A stretch of 64,000 nt of DNA from assembly GCF_003461245.1 (NCBI RefSeq), contig NZ_QTWS01000012.1:1-64000 (forward strand). The letters run 5' to 3'. Numbering within the stretch: position 1 is the first letter of the stretch; each line of letters opens with the position of its first letter. Below, piece after piece: positions 43,964-51,935 of the stretch. The stretch is from Blautia sp. AF19-10LB. GTDB taxonomy: Bacteria; Bacillota; Clostridia; Lachnospirales; Lachnospiraceae. The notes under the pieces were generated by a model. It was not told the DNA's origin. It saw only the letters and a program-made list of their open reading frames with translations, and did no database searches. Made by a program: the position numbers and the translations under genes.

Positions 43964-45321
43964 AAACAGTCAAAAAAGACGATTTTTACCGGCAGATGTT
44001 CAAGCTTGCGATTCCGATCATCATTCAGAACCTGCTCAGTGCGGCAGTAAACTCATCGGATGTGATCATGCTGAATTATGTAGGACAGTCTGCGATCTCG
44101 GCAGTATCACTGGCAGCAAATTATTCTAACATTCTGTTTATGGTATATTATGGACTGGGCACTGGAGCATCCCTTTTGTGTGCACAGTACTTTGGCAAGA
44201 AAAACATGCAGGCGATCCATGCCGTAGAGGGAATTGCCCTTCGCTTTTCGCTTGCAATCTCAGTACTTGTGGCACTGGCTGCATTTACCATGCCGCAGAG
44301 GATGTTATTATTATTCACTTCAGATCAGGAACTGATCGCGATCGGATCTTCTTACATACGGATCATGGGGATCACCTATCTCTGCTGGGGAGTGACAGAA
44401 ATCTACCTTGCGATCCTTCGAAGCATCGGCCGCGTGACGATCAGTATGACATTGAATATGCTGGCATTTGGACTAAACATTCTGTTGAATGCCGTTTTTA
44501 TTTTTGGACTGTTTGGAGCACCGAAGCTTGGAGTGACCGGTGTGGCGATCGCAACGGCATCTTCCAGGCTGATACAGCTCGTTGCCTGCGTGATCGTATC
44601 TTTGTTGAGCAAAGATGTAAAACTGAATCCAGCTTATATGTTTATCCGAAGCAAGACGCTGCTGAATGATTTCATCCACCTTTCTCTCCCGGCACTTGGA
44701 AATGACCTTTCCTGGAGTGTGGCTTTTTCCATGTATTCTGTAATTCTGGGACATCTTGGAACAGAGGCGGTGGCAGCCAATTCACTGGTTACTGTTGTTC
44801 GAAACGTAGGATCTGTTTTCTGCTTTGCGATCGCGAGTGCAGGAACGATCCTTCTCGGCAGAGTGATGGGACAGGAAGAACTCGAGAAATCCAAATCCTA
44901 TGCGTCCAGAATGCTGAAGATGACAGTTGTAGCAGGAGCAGTAGGAGGTGTGATCGTACTGGCGGTAACTCCGTTTGTACTGAGATTTGCATTTCTGAAT
45001 GATACGGCAATGCACTATCTGAAATATATGCTCCTGATCAACAGCTACTATATCATGGGATCTGCGGTAAACACAGCGCTGATCGCCGGGGTTTTCCGTG
45101 CAGGAGGCGATACGAAATTCGGTCTGATCTGTGATACGATCGATATGTGGGTCTATGCAGTACCGCTTGGATTCTTTGCGGCGTTCGTGCTGAAGCTTCC
45201 GGTGCTCTGGGTATATTTCCTTCTGTGCACCGATGAATTTGTAAAATGGCCATGGGTCATCCGTCATTACCGCAAGGGAGAATGGGCAAAGAATATCACA
45301 AGAGAAGATATCTTCGAATAA
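43957..45321 (+). CDS. MATE family efflux transporter
   Basis: A 454-residue multidrug and toxin extrusion protein with twelve predicted membrane spans in two homologous halves; the opening (FKLAIPIIIQNLLSAAVNSS) is typical. It exports organic cations or similar compounds with Na+ or H+. The ATG overlaps the gpsA stop by 7 nt and has no clear binding site, so translation probably depends on coupling. Substrate is unknown. Confidence 0.93.
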   Translation: MVKTVKKDDFYRQMFKLAIPIIIQNLLSAAVNSSDVIMLNYVGQSAISAVSLAANYSNILFMVYYGLGTGASLLCAQYFGKKNMQAIHAVEGIALRFSLAISVLVALAAFTMPQRMLLLFTSDQELIAIGSSYIRIMGITYLCWGVTEIYLAILRSIGRVTISMTLNMLAFGLNILLNAVFIFGLFGAPKLGVTGVAIATASSRLIQLVACVIVSLLSKDVKLNPAYMFIRSKTLLNDFIHLSLPALGNDLSWSVAFSMYSVILGHLGTEAVAANSLVTVVRNVGSVFCFAIASAGTILLGRVMGQEELEKSKSYASRMLKMTVVAGAVGGVIVLAVTPFVLRFAFLNDTAMHYLKYMLLINSYYIMGSAVNTALIAGVFRAGGDTKFGLICDTIDMWVYAVPLGFFAAFVLKLPVLWVYFLLCTDEFVKWPWVIRHYRKGEWAKNITREDIFE

Positions 45322-45337
45322 CTGAATGTAAGGCTTA

Positions 45338-45384
45338 AAAAAGCCGGTCGATCATACACAAAAGGTGATCAACCGGCTTTTGAC
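45338..45384. terminator. Bidirectional terminator
   Basis: AAAAGCCGGT-C-GATCA pairs with TGATC-A-ACCGGCTTTT. It ends the der operon and, on the other strand, the aldo/keto reductase gene. Confidence 0.75.
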
Positions 45385-45404
45385 CGCGTATAATATGAAA
45401 ATAA

Positions 45405-46232
45405 TCAAAAAATAGTATCTCTCAGATCCTCCGGAACATGAGAACTGTGGTAATTCTGATTGAGCGTGTCGAGAAGATCCATGTCCTCCTGCTCAATCTC
45501 AAAATCAAAAATACGTGCATTGGCAGCAATACGCTCCGGGCGGGTGGATTTTGGAATTACGGAGATACCCTTCTGAACAGCCCAGCGAAGTCCGATCTGA
45601 GCAGGCGTATGTGCATATTTCGTACCAAGTACGCAGAGGATATCATTGTCCAGATAAGCGCCTCGCGCCAGTGGAGCATAAGCCTGTACCTGGATCCCGT
45701 TTGCCTGGCAGTATTCAATGAGCTCCCGCGGATAGCAGAGAGGATGGCATTCGATCTGGTTGACTGCAGGAATGATCCCGGATACCTTACGAAGTTCTTC
45801 GAGATGACGGATCTCAAAATTGCTGACACCGATAGAAAGAGCCCGTCCAGATTCAAGAAATTTCTCCATTTCCTTCCAGGTATTGAGATAACATCCCGGA
45901 ACCGGCCAGTGGATCAGATAAAGATCGATATAATCAAGACCAAGACGGTCAAGGCTTCGCTCAAAAGCCCCGTCCACATCTCCGAGACGCTGTGCGTTAT
46001 TCCAGATCTTGGTGGTGATAAAAAGATCCTTACGCGGAACTCCGCATCGTGCAATACCACGTCCGACACTCTCTTCGTTCTTGTATGCAGAAGCAGTATC
46101 GAACAGGCGGTAGCCGTTCTTGGCTGCGGATATGATGGCATTCTCTGCCTCGTCGTCAGCGGTGGCTTTATATAGACCCAGCCCCAGAAGCGGCATGGTT
46201 CTGTCATTATTTAAGAATACAGAAGTAGTCAA
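45405..46232 (-). CDS. Aldo/keto reductase
   Basis: A 275-residue NADPH-dependent reductase of carbonyl compounds, AKR5-like. Catalytic residues are in LFDTASAYKNEESVG (Asp, Tyr), TKIWN (Lys) and LIHWPVPG (His); the GVSNFE and VIPKSTRPERIAAN cofactor motifs are present. It starts with TTG, strongly supported by AAGGAGG 7 nt upstream and the lack of a nearer ATG. Physiological substrate is unknown. Confidence 0.92.
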   Translation of the reverse strand: MTTSVFLNNDRTMPLLGLGLYKATADDEAENAIISAAKNGYRLFDTASAYKNEESVGRGIARCGVPRKDLFITTKIWNNAQRLGDVDGAFERSLDRLGLDYIDLYLIHWPVPGCYLNTWKEMEKFLESGRALSIGVSNFEIRHLEELRKVSGIIPAVNQIECHPLCYPRELIEYCQANGIQVQAYAPLARGAYLDNDILCVLGTKYAHTPAQIGLRWAVQKGISVIPKSTRPERIAANARIFDFEIEQEDMDLLDTLNQNYHSSHVPEDLRDTIF

Positions 46233-46387
46233 AATGCTTCCTCCTTGCTTATCAATTTAAAAATTTTTATATATTATAACATAAAAATGTGAAAGAAGAA
46301 CATCAAATATGTTAAATATTTAATACATGAATTTACATAGGCATGGAAAAAAGGTGAAAATAAAGATTGTTAATATTAAAACGATAG

Positions 46388-46403
46388 CGTTATTTATATA
46401 ACG
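46388..46403. other. Small inverted repeat in the spacer before the acetogenesis genes
   Basis: CGTTAT-TTAT-ATAACG within the AT-rich 365-bp spacer 46233-46597. It could be an operator for the divergent genes; that is only a guess. No other gene is seen in the spacer. Confidence 0.3.
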
Positions 46404-46487
46404 AGAAAAATAATCAGCAGATGCGAAAAATGCAAAAAAAGAAATAGAAACAGGAATGATTTTTGTGCGTTTTTTCTCAATATAGCC

Positions 46488-46516
46488 TTGATTAACTATA
46501 ACAAAAGATGTATAAT
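46488..46516 (+). promoter_or_regulatory. Promoter at the head of the acetogenesis region
   Basis: TTGATT at 46488-46493 and TATAAT at 46511-46516, 17-bp spacer, about 80 nt before the His-rich gene. Confidence 0.7.
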
Positions 46517-46597
46517 GAATTTAATTGATAAATTCTTGTCAGAAGTTTGTCACGTTTAAGACAGACTGACAGGGATTTGTGCAGAAAGGAGTAGACA

Positions 46598-47002
46598 ATG
46601 CACTTAATAAAAGATGAAAACGGAAACCTTGTCCAGCACGGACATGAACATACAGAGGGACACACACATGAACATACACATGCGGACGGTGTGACCCATA
46701 CACATTCTCATTCTCACGGAGACGGAGAACATGCACATACACACGACAGCAGCTGTTCCAGCCAGGAACACTGTGGATCCTGTGAGGGCGGGGACTGCAA
46801 GAAAGAGACAGTAGCACTTCTGACTTACATGCTGCAGCACAATGAGCATCACGCAGCAGAACTCGACCAGATGGCCGACAACCTGGAGAAGATGGGGCTT
46901 GCAAGTTCAGCCAAGACGATCAAGGAAGCAGTTGCAGATTTCCAGAAGGGCAACATGCGCCTGGGACTTGCACTTACACTTGTTAAGGAAGAAATGAAAT
47001 AG
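46598..47002 (+). CDS. His-rich, probably nickel-binding protein
   Basis: A 134-residue soluble protein. Residues 14-50 are packed with His-Glu-His-Thr repeats (HGHEHTEG, HTHEHTHADG, THTHSHSHGDGEHAHTH), followed by a Cys cluster (CSSQEHCGSCEGGDC, residues 52-67) and a helical C-terminal domain with LQHNEHHAAELDQMADNLEK. Such stretches bind Ni or Zn. As first gene before cooT and the CODH/ACS genes, a role in storing or handing over nickel for these enzymes is likely. AAAGGAG is the binding site. The metal identity is inferred from neighbours. Confidence 0.8.
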   Translation: MHLIKDENGNLVQHGHEHTEGHTHEHTHADGVTHTHSHSHGDGEHAHTHDSSCSSQEHCGSCEGGDCKKETVALLTYMLQHNEHHAAELDQMADNLEKMGLASSAKTIKEAVADFQKGNMRLGLALTLVKEEMK

Positions 47003-47005
47003 GAT

Positions 47006-47029
47006 CTGTTACAGTGAACGGTAATATTG
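47006..47029 (+). repeat. Copy of a short dispersed hairpin motif
   Basis: CTGTTACAGTGAACGGTAATATT resembles 9839-9870 and 25792-25822, all three in spacers. Confidence 0.35.
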
Positions 47030-47082
47030 ACTTTTAATATGACACAATAATATGACACAACAGAATGGCGGAGGTGAGAGTT

Positions 47083-47268
47083 ATGTGTCTTGCAACTGTA
47101 TACAAAGAAAACGATAATTCTGTTATCTTTAAGAATGTATCCAGAATTGATGTAGATGGAAATAAACTGGTGCTCAGAGACATTATGGGAGATGAGCGTG
47201 TCGTAGAGGGACATATCCTTATGGTAGACCTGGCAAACAGCATTGTAAAGCTTTGCTGCGATGACTGA
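47083..47268 (+). CDS. cooT: CooT family nickel-binding protein
   Basis: A 61-residue protein beginning MCLATVY, the hallmark of CooT, a small nickel-binding protein involved in maturation of Ni-dependent CO dehydrogenase; the Cys at position 2 is the expected ligand, and it ends CCDD. The start at 47083 follows GGAGGTGAGAGTT; an upstream in-frame ATG at 47065 has no site and would bury the MCLA motif. Its place just before metF and the CODH genes fits the role. Family members occur as small dimers with an SH3-like fold. Confidence 0.88.
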   Translation: MCLATVYKENDNSVIFKNVSRIDVDGNKLVLRDIMGDERVVEGHILMVDLANSIVKLCCDD

Positions 47269-47314
47269 TCGTCCGGGACTTACAAGCATTAGTTTAATAT
47301 AAGGAGGTGCAGCT

Positions 47315-48241
47315 ATGGCATCAGTAAAATTGACTGAGCTGATGAAGGAAAGACAACTCCTTTCTTTTGAATTGTTCCCGCCCAAGACCGACAAGGGTAT
47401 GGAGAATCTTCCGGGAACGATCGAGCATCTTTGTCAGTTTGAACCAGAATATATCTCTGTTACATACGGAGCCGGAGGCGGCAATGTAGGAGCGAACAGA
47501 GAAGTATGTCAGATGGTAAAGAAAGCCGGTACTGTTCCGGTAACTCATTTTACGGTTATCAAGAACACCAAAGAAGGAATCAGGGACCAGCTTGAGACAT
47601 ACCTGAGAGAGGGCGTTGATCACATCCTTGCTCTTCGTGGGGATTTCCCGAGAGGAGAACACTCCACGGGCGGAGATTTTAACTATGCGACAGATCTTGT
47701 CAAGTTTATCCGCCGGGAATTTGGAGACAAGTTTGAAATTGCAGTAGCAGGTTCGCCGGAAGGGCATATCGCATGCCGCAGCCTGGATGCAGATGTTTCC
47801 GTCCTTAAGATGAAACAGGACAATGGTGCTGATTATATCATGACGCAGCTCTGCTGGGATATGGAGCAGTTCGCACGCTGGCAGGACAAGATCCGCAAGG
47901 CCGGTGTCACGATGCCGATCGATGTAGGGATCATGCCGATCCTGGATCAGGCAGCTACGATCAGCATGGCTCTTTCACGTAATGGCTGTGTTATGGATCG
48001 AGAACTTTCCAGACTTATCTCTAAATACTGGATCTTCCCGAATCCGTTCGATAAAGCACCATTCGACGATAACCTTGAACAGAAGAAAGAAGATTTCAAG
48101 AAAGCCGGTATTGAGTACACGATCAGGCAGATTGACAAATACCGTGCTCTTGGCGTAGAAGGTATCCACCTGTATGCGCTGAATAAATGGAAAGACGTAA
48201 GCGAGATCATCAATGCATCTGGCATGCGTACACTAATATGA
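47315..48241 (+). CDS. metF: Methylenetetrahydrofolate reductase
   Basis: Reduces methylene-THF to methyl-THF, the last step of the methyl branch. 308 residues, a TIM barrel with FAD; typical elements are SFELFPPKT, YISVTYGAGG, LALRGDFP and DADVSVLKMKQDNGADYIMTQ. AAGGAGGTG precedes the ATG. In many acetogens metF is next to metV and sometimes rnfC2; neither is present here. That fits a MetF-only, NADH-type enzyme as described biochemically for Blautia (Peptostreptococcus) producta, though the electron donor cannot be read from sequence. Confidence 0.95.
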   Translation: MASVKLTELMKERQLLSFELFPPKTDKGMENLPGTIEHLCQFEPEYISVTYGAGGGNVGANREVCQMVKKAGTVPVTHFTVIKNTKEGIRDQLETYLREGVDHILALRGDFPRGEHSTGGDFNYATDLVKFIRREFGDKFEIAVAGSPEGHIACRSLDADVSVLKMKQDNGADYIMTQLCWDMEQFARWQDKIRKAGVTMPIDVGIMPILDQAATISMALSRNGCVMDRELSRLISKYWIFPNPFDKAPFDDNLEQKKEDFKKAGIEYTIRQIDKYRALGVEGIHLYALNKWKDVSEIINASGMRTLI

Positions 48242-48269
48242 AAATAGAGTAGGAGGCACTCTTTAAGTT

Positions 48270-49040
48270 ATGGCACATGTGATTGCTGTCGCCGGTAAAG
48301 GCGGCGTAGGTAAAACTACTTTATGTGGAATGCTGATCCAGTATCTCTGCGAACAGAACAAAGGACCGATCCTTGCAGTTGATGCAGATGCGAATTCCAA
48401 CCTGAACGAAGTCCTGGGAGTAAAGGTTGACACAACTCTCGGTGATGTACGTGAGGAGATCGCACAGGCAGAGATCGCAAAGGAAAACCCGATTCCGAAA
48501 GGAATGTCCAAGGCAGATTATGCTGAACTCAGATTTGAGGATGCACTGGTTGAGGAAGATGATTTTGATCTGCTCGTAATGGGCAGAACACAGGGAAAGG
48601 GCTGCTACTGTTATGTAAACGGCCTGCTTCAGGCTCAGCTTGCCAAGTATCAGAATCATTATCCATATATCGTAGTAGATAACGAAGCAGGTATGGAGCA
48701 TATCAGCAGAGGCGTTCTTCCGTCCATGCAGACTGCGATCCTGGTGAGCGACTGCTCCCGAAGAGGAATCCAGGCTGTTGGAAGGATCGCGAAACTGATC
48801 GATGAATGCGGAATGAAACCGGACACGGTAGGACTGATCGTCAACCGTGCACCGAAGGGAGAACTGAATGACGGGATCAAAGAAGAGATCGCCAATCAGG
48901 GACTTCATCTTCTCGGTGTAGTACCGCAGGATGAAACTGTTTATGAATATGACTGTGATGGCAAACCTACAGCCAGTCTTCCGGAGGACAATCCGGTCAA
49001 GAAGGCATTAAGGGAAATTGCCGGCAAGTTAAGTTTATAA
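48270..49040 (+). CDS. cooC: CooC/AcsF-type nickel-insertion ATPase (first copy)
   Basis: A 256-residue P-loop ATPase of the MinD/CooC group that helps load nickel into CODH or ACS. P-loop GKGGVGKTT at 9-17; the metal-binding CxC pair is C112 and C114 in GKGCYCYVN; DNEAGMEHISRG is the switch region. It shares the fold with the second copy at 51145 but differs in sequence, so one may serve CODH (CooC) and the other ACS (AcsF). Which is which cannot be decided here. It lies 28 nt after metF. Confidence 0.9.
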   Translation: MAHVIAVAGKGGVGKTTLCGMLIQYLCEQNKGPILAVDADANSNLNEVLGVKVDTTLGDVREEIAQAEIAKENPIPKGMSKADYAELRFEDALVEEDDFDLLVMGRTQGKGCYCYVNGLLQAQLAKYQNHYPYIVVDNEAGMEHISRGVLPSMQTAILVSDCSRRGIQAVGRIAKLIDECGMKPDTVGLIVNRAPKGELNDGIKEEIANQGLHLLGVVPQDETVYEYDCDGKPTASLPEDNPVKKALREIAGKLSL

Positions 49041-49082
49041 TCATGATTTTCCTGCGATCACAGCAGGAGAATTTATAACAGA

Positions 49083-49114
49083 TGCTGAACAATACAGGAT
49101 TCAGCAGATTTTTT
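49083..49114 (+). terminator. Terminator before acsA
   Basis: TGCTGAA pairs with TTCAGCA, followed by GATTTTTTA. A second hairpin, AACCCAT/ATGGGTT, lies at 49125-49146. A TATAAT at 49207-49212 is too close to the acsA start to be a safe promoter call. Confidence 0.55.
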
Positions 49115-49227
49115 ACAGGAAAATAACCCATGGGCGGGGATGGGTTCTGTCTGGAGGGTTATTATATAAAACTTTATAGAAAGGTAAAAATACATGACTC
49201 ATCATGTATAATAAAAGGAGGTCTATA

Positions 49228-51120
49228 ATGAGTGAATTCAAATTAACTACAGTGGAAGAATTTGAAGCTGCTACCAACCGACTGTTGGAAACTGGCGCAA
49301 AGGTAGGCGCAGACGCTTGGCAGTTCCGTGTAAAAAACCAGACTCCACACTGTAAGTTCGGTGAGCAGGGTATCTGCTGCCGTATCTGTTCCATGGGACC
49401 ATGTCGTATTACTCCAAAGGCTCCGAGAGGAATCTGCGGATGCGATGCACACGGTATCGTAGGAAGAAACTTCCTTCGCTTCACAGCAGGCGGAGCAGCT
49501 ACACATTCCGATCATGGACGTGAGATCTGTATCACCCTCGGACATGCAAAAGAAGGCGGCGACTATCAGGTAAAAGATCCTGAGAAACTGATCCGTATCG
49601 CAAAAGAATGGGGCGTTGAGACAGAGGGCAAAGACATCTACGATCTTGCTCATGAGATGTCTGACCTGGCTCAGGAAGAATACGGAAAGATCAGAGGCAT
49701 TTCCAGATGGCTTAAGAGAGCACCTCAGCATACACAGGATCTGTGGCACGAAGCAGGAATCGAGCCAAGAGCAATCGACCGTGAGGTTTCCTGTGCATTA
49801 CATATGACCCATATGGGTAACACCTGCAAACCGGAGGCACTGATCCGTCAGGCACTTCGTAACGGACTTTCTGATGGATGGGGCGGTTCCATGTGTGGAA
49901 CAGAGTTCTCTGACGTACTGTTCGGAACTCCGAAGCCGATCGAAACAGAAGCAAACCTTGGCGTTATGAACGCAGAAAACGTAAACATCGTAGTACACGG
50001 ACATGATCCGAGTCTTTCTGAGATGATCTGTGAAGTTGCAGACAGCAAAGAAATGATCGACTACGCAAAATCCATGGGTGCAAAAGGCATCACTATTTCC
50101 GGTGTATGTTGTACATCAAACGAAGTAGCTATGCGTCGTGGTATCCCGATGGCTGGTAACTTCTTACAGCAGGAAAACGTTGTTCTGACCGGTGCATGTG
50201 AAGCGATCGTTGTTGACGTTCAGTGTATCTTCCCGGCATTAGGACCTCTGAGCAAATGTTTCCATACTAAATTCATCACAACTTCTCCGATCTGTCAGAT
50301 GCCAGATTCCGAATTCATCGAATTCAGCGCAGGCGCAGCAGGAGAAAAAGCACGTCAGATCGTTAAACTGGCATGTGAGAACTTCAAGAACAGAAAACCG
50401 GATCTCGTATATATCCCGGATATGAAACAGAAAGCAACTGTTGGATACTCTGTTGAAGCAATCGTTAAGACACTTGACGGTGTAACAAACTCTCAGGTAG
50501 ATGAGACAGGAACAACCAAACCTCTCCTTGAGTGCATCACATCTGGTGTTATCCGTGGTGCAGTTGCAATGGTTGGATGTAACAACCCGAAGATCAGACC
50601 TGACTCCGCTCATATCGAGCTGATGAAGAAACTGCTTGCAAACGATATCGTTATCATCGCTTCCGGATGTTCAGCACAGGCAGCAGCAAAAGCCGGCCTT
50701 ATGGACAAAGCAGCCAAAGACCTCTGCGGTGCAGGACTGAAACGTGTCTGTGAGCTTGCGGACATCCCGCCAGTATTACACATGGGATCCTGTGTAGATA
50801 TCAGCCGTATGCTGATCCTCGCATCTGAACTTGCAAAGGATTCCGGACTTAACATTTCCCAGCTTCCAGTAGTAGGATGTGCTCCTGAGTGGATGTCTGA
50901 GAAAGCTGTTTCCATCGGAAACTACGTAGTAGCAACAGGTCTTGATACCTTCCTTGGCGTAGATCCATATGTATCCGGATCTGATCAGGTGGCAGGACTT
51001 CTTACCGAAGGTGTTCGTGACTGGGTAGAAGCTGCTTACACAGTAGAAAAAGACATTGACAAATTAGGCGATCTGATGATCGAGAGAATCGAAGAGAAGA
51101 GAGCAGCTCTCGGCATCTGA
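49228..51120 (+). CDS. acsA: Anaerobic CO dehydrogenase catalytic subunit
   Basis: Reduces CO2 to CO at a Ni-4Fe-5S C-cluster for the carbonyl branch. 630 residues. The N-terminal cysteines follow the family spacing: C42 and C50 (D-cluster), C51, C54, C59 and C70 (B-cluster). C-cluster regions such as HGHDPSLSEMI, GVCCTSNE, ASGCSAQAAAKAGLM and HMGSCVDISRM are present. The start at 49228 follows AAAAGGAGGTCTATA; the frame reaches 49204 without a site. It is flanked by two CooC-type maturation ATPases and followed by ACS, as in CODH/ACS clusters. Confidence 0.97.
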   Translation: MSEFKLTTVEEFEAATNRLLETGAKVGADAWQFRVKNQTPHCKFGEQGICCRICSMGPCRITPKAPRGICGCDAHGIVGRNFLRFTAGGAATHSDHGREICITLGHAKEGGDYQVKDPEKLIRIAKEWGVETEGKDIYDLAHEMSDLAQEEYGKIRGISRWLKRAPQHTQDLWHEAGIEPRAIDREVSCALHMTHMGNTCKPEALIRQALRNGLSDGWGGSMCGTEFSDVLFGTPKPIETEANLGVMNAENVNIVVHGHDPSLSEMICEVADSKEMIDYAKSMGAKGITISGVCCTSNEVAMRRGIPMAGNFLQQENVVLTGACEAIVVDVQCIFPALGPLSKCFHTKFITTSPICQMPDSEFIEFSAGAAGEKARQIVKLACENFKNRKPDLVYIPDMKQKATVGYSVEAIVKTLDGVTNSQVDETGTTKPLLECITSGVIRGAVAMVGCNNPKIRPDSAHIELMKKLLANDIVIIASGCSAQAAAKAGLMDKAAKDLCGAGLKRVCELADIPPVLHMGSCVDISRMLILASELAKDSGLNISQLPVVGCAPEWMSEKAVSIGNYVVATGLDTFLGVDPYVSGSDQVAGLLTEGVRDWVEAAYTVEKDIDKLGDLMIERIEEKRAALGI

Positions 51121-51144
51121 TAGCAGGAAAGGCGCGATTAACTT

Positions 51145-51918
51145 ATGAAAATAGCAGTAACCGGTAAAGGCGGAGTAGGAAAGACAACTTTTGCGGCAAC
51201 ACTTGCCAGATTATACGCAGACGAAGGAAAGAAGGTCCTTGCGGCAGATGTAGACCCGGATGCAAATCTAGGTCTGGCACTTGGATTTGACGAGGAAACA
51301 CTGGATTCCATCGTACCGATCTCCAGAATGCGTAAGCTGGTGGAGGAGCGTACCGGAGCCAACAGTCAGAATCAGTTTTATAAACTGAACCCGAAGGTAG
51401 ACGATATCCCGGATACCTACGGCAAGACCTGCAATGGCGTGAAACTGCTTGTCCTTGGTACCGTGGAAACAGGTGGGGGCGGCTGTGTCTGTCCGGAGCA
51501 TGTCATGTTGAAACGGATCATTAATAATCTTGTGATTCACAGGGACGATGTGGTGATCCTTGATATGGAAGCCGGTCTGGAGCATCTGGGCCGGGGCACC
51601 ACGGAAAGCATGGATGAATTTATTGTAGTGATTGAACCAGGGGCAAGAAGTGTGCAGACCTACAAAAATGTAAAACGACTTGCCAAAGATCTCGGTGTCG
51701 CACAGGTCAAAGTTGTGGCAAATAAAGTAAGGAACGAGGACGATGAAGCATTCATCCGTTCCAGGATCCCGGCAGAAGATCTTCTTGGAATGATCCACTA
51801 CAACACAGAAGTTATAGACGCTGACCGTCAGGGAAAATCCCCTTACGATTTCAGCCAGACTGTAACGGCTGAAATAACAAAAATAAAAGAAAAGATTGAC
51901 CAGAACTCAAGTCTTTAA
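51145..51918 (+). CDS. cooC: CooC-type nickel-insertion ATPase (second copy)
   Basis: A 257-residue P-loop ATPase with GKGGVGKTT at 7-15, the CxC motif C114 and C116 in GGGCVCPEHV, and DMEAGLEHLGRGTT. CxC binds nickel at the dimer interface in CooC. It lies 24 nt after acsA and 17 nt before acsB, so it could act on either enzyme. It is closer to classical CooC in its CVCPE motif than the copy at 48270, which makes the other a candidate AcsF. Confidence 0.92.
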   Translation: MKIAVTGKGGVGKTTFAATLARLYADEGKKVLAADVDPDANLGLALGFDEETLDSIVPISRMRKLVEERTGANSQNQFYKLNPKVDDIPDTYGKTCNGVKLLVLGTVETGGGGCVCPEHVMLKRIINNLVIHRDDVVILDMEAGLEHLGRGTTESMDEFIVVIEPGARSVQTYKNVKRLAKDLGVAQVKVVANKVRNEDDEAFIRSRIPAEDLLGMIHYNTEVIDADRQGKSPYDFSQTVTAEITKIKEKIDQNSSL

Positions 51919-51935
51919 AAACAGGAGGTATTAAC

